DNA from: Alteromonadaceae bacterium
GTDB taxonomy: Bacteria > Pseudomonadota > Gammaproteobacteria > Pseudomonadales > Cellvibrionaceae
NCBI GenBank assembly: GCA_002746115.1
Contig: NVXL01000017.1
Span: 1-34,578, forward strand
DNA length: 34,578 nt
Direction of reading: 5' to 3'
Below, piece by piece: positions 33,449 to 34,578 of the stretch (the first letter of the stretch is position 1; each line of letters begins with the position of its first letter). The position numbers and the translations under genes are program-made. The notes beneath the pieces were generated by a model. The model was given only the letters and a program-made list of their open reading frames with translations. It was not told the origin of the DNA and did no database searches.

Positions 33449-34578
33449 TTAATCAACCCTTATACTTTGCGATTTAAGCGTAACCGAATTTTTTTGTTGT
33501 TTTTTTACCGCCCGCTTAACAAGCGATTTTTTTTCCTTAATCAGCACCTTTAAAATCGACGGAATAGTGGAGAATGCCGCATTAAAAGCCAGCACAGACA
33601 ACACCAGTGTAATTCCGGAGAATCCAGTCGCTGTGGACAAGAAATAAAGCCCTAGCACAAGCAAGGCATTAGACAGCAACCAACCAATCGAATAGGCCAT
33701 TCTGAAGTTTTTATACTGACTTACGACCTTATTTTTTTGTTGGCTTTCCTCACCGACTTGCTGATATTCAGGCTTGTCAAGCCCTTTAGTGCCCCAGCTA
33801 TTATCATGGGAGTTAAATATGGCATAGGTCCACAACAACAGCTCAATCGCAGGGTTAATCAACATATACTGCAATTGATATTTGAGCACCGATATCAACT
33901 TTACCTTACCAATACATAACGCAGCGATCGGTGTCGATAAAAATATGACAGCAAGCAAACTCATATTGATCCATGAGGCTCCGGATCGAAGGAATACCGC
34001 TGCGGAGGTTAAGGTAAACACGATTTGGCAGCACACAGAGAAAAACATAGCTGCATATGTGCGTTTATCGAGCTCTCCCCGAAACAACATAATCGCCTGC
34101 AATAATAAACCCGTAAAAGTCATGCCGCTTAATATCAGCATATACTGATACGCCACACTACCTGCGGCCAAAAACGACAAGGCATTCCCCGCTAATTCAA
34201 TGTAACAAAAAACCAATAAGGCAGGTAAGAACCAATCTAGCATCGTTAACAAGCTGTGATAGGCTGCCGCTGAAAGCATGGTCGCCTTAGAGGACAAACC
34301 TTGCCCTGGCGACTTAAGGTAACGGGGAACCTTGGAGATGAAATTTAGGCGGCATGATAAGTAACCATTACACCAGCGCTTACGCTGTTTAAGCAGCTCG
34401 CCCCAAGAGTGACAAGCGTCAGTCACTGCAAGTGCCGAGTCAACATAATCCAAGCGCCAAGCGCTGTCTTCTTGGGTCACAATCTCACTACATAAAACAC
34501 GATCTTCTGCCAGGTATAACGTCGACTCGTACGGCGCAAGCTCCCCTAAACCTTTAAAATAAACGTCAAGGACTTGAG
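33449..34578 (-). CDS. Chitin-synthase-type GT2 glycosyltransferase (5' end outside the window)
   Basis: The frame stays open to the right edge, so only the last ~376 residues are seen. From the edge the protein reads YLAEDRVLC, then AVTDACHSW and QRKRWCNG. These match the YLAEDR and Q(R/K)RRW blocks of processive chitin synthases, where ED holds the catalytic Asp and QxxRW binds the growing chain. After a cluster of about five or six membrane helices comes NSHDNSWGTKG, the SWGTKG signature of fungal/animal chitin synthases. Two more helices and a basic tail (KSLVKRAVKKQQK) follow. NodC- and cellulose-synthase-type bacterial enzymes do not normally carry SWGTKG. A GTG at 34480 could be mistaken for a start but lies inside the catalytic domain. 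The NRPS starts 91 bases downstream on the same strand, suggesting a shared operon. The polymer made is unknown; a beta-1,4-GlcNAc chain is the family expectation. Confidence 0.85.
   Translation of the reverse strand, partial: QVLDVYFKGLGELAPYESTLYLAEDRVLCSEIVTQEDSAWRLDYVDSALAVTDACHSWGELLKQRKRWCNGYLSCRLNFISKVPRYLKSPGQGLSSKATMLSAAAYHSLLTMLDWFLPALLVFCYIELAGNALSFLAAGSVAYQYMLILSGMTFTGLLLQAIMLFRGELDKRTYAAMFFSVCCQIVFTLTSAAVFLRSGASWINMSLLAVIFLSTPIAALCIGKVKLISVLKYQLQYMLINPAIELLLWTYAIFNSHDNSWGTKGLDKPEYQQVGEESQQKNKVVSQYKNFRMAYSIGWLLSNALLVLGLYFLSTATGFSGITLVLSVLAFNAAFSTIPSILKVLIKEKKSLVKRAVKKQQKNSVTLKSQSIRVD

Noticed and set aside
34478-34480. GTG that could serve as start of the rightmost minus-strand gene
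   Set aside because: The frame is open to the window edge and the residues upstream (including YLAEDRVLC) are conserved chitin-synthase sequence, so the true start lies outside the window.
1-34578. Mobile element, prophage or defence island
   Set aside because: No transposase, integrase, terminal inverted repeats with target duplications, toxin-antitoxin pair or restriction gene could be recognised on either strand.

Overview
The window looks like chromosomal DNA of a free-living, probably marine gammaproteobacterium. The gene families (pcnB, a panB-linked deoxynucleoside kinase, yigZ, a Mip/FkpA-type lipoprotein, large hybrid histidine kinases) and a G+C content that looks to be in the mid-40s % by eye suggest a relative of Cellvibrionales (Saccharophagus/Teredinibacter-like). 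That placement is inference. I see no tRNA, rRNA, CRISPR array, transposase or phage gene.

Left part (1-9.5 kb): a plus-strand housekeeping block, pcnB, deoxynucleoside kinase, panB and dxs, ends at an inverted repeat. It faces a 1023-residue minus-strand protein that resembles the regulatory alpha/beta subunits of animal phosphorylase kinase over its whole length. Next comes yigZ (IMPACT family).

Middle (9.6-16.6 kb): a tightly coupled minus-strand signalling operon. Its order of transcription is a giant Cache-HAMP-GAF-kinase-triple-receiver protein, a CheR methyltransferase, a stand-alone CheB methylesterase and a receiver-histidine kinase. Genes overlap by 4 bases or sit 7 bases apart. 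No chemoreceptor, CheA or CheW is present.

Right-middle (16.9-25.2 kb): exonuclease III, an FKBP-type lipoprotein, a short formyltransferase-fold protein, glycerol kinase and a GlpD-like dehydrogenase. A 1.1-kb stretch without a convincing gene follows, then a secreted YHS protein and a secreted S1/P1-type nuclease.

Right end (25.2-34.6 kb): a co-directional minus-strand biosynthetic locus. It holds a GT2 enzyme with the signature motifs of fungal/animal chitin synthases (running off the window edge), a one-module NRPS (TubC docking-C-A-T-E-like), a DUF6492-type glycosyltransferase-like protein and a two-domain glycosyltransferase. The adenylation pocket reads as glycine-specific. The terminal epimerase-like domain lacks the usual catalytic glutamate and there is no thioesterase. 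Together these point to an aminoacyl-modified glycan or glycopeptide. This locus is the best candidate for an undescribed system.

Two intergenic regions carry four-copy arrays of degenerate 11-bp tandem repeats with a 22-bp alternation, and the 3' end of yigZ contains an exact 11-bp duplication.
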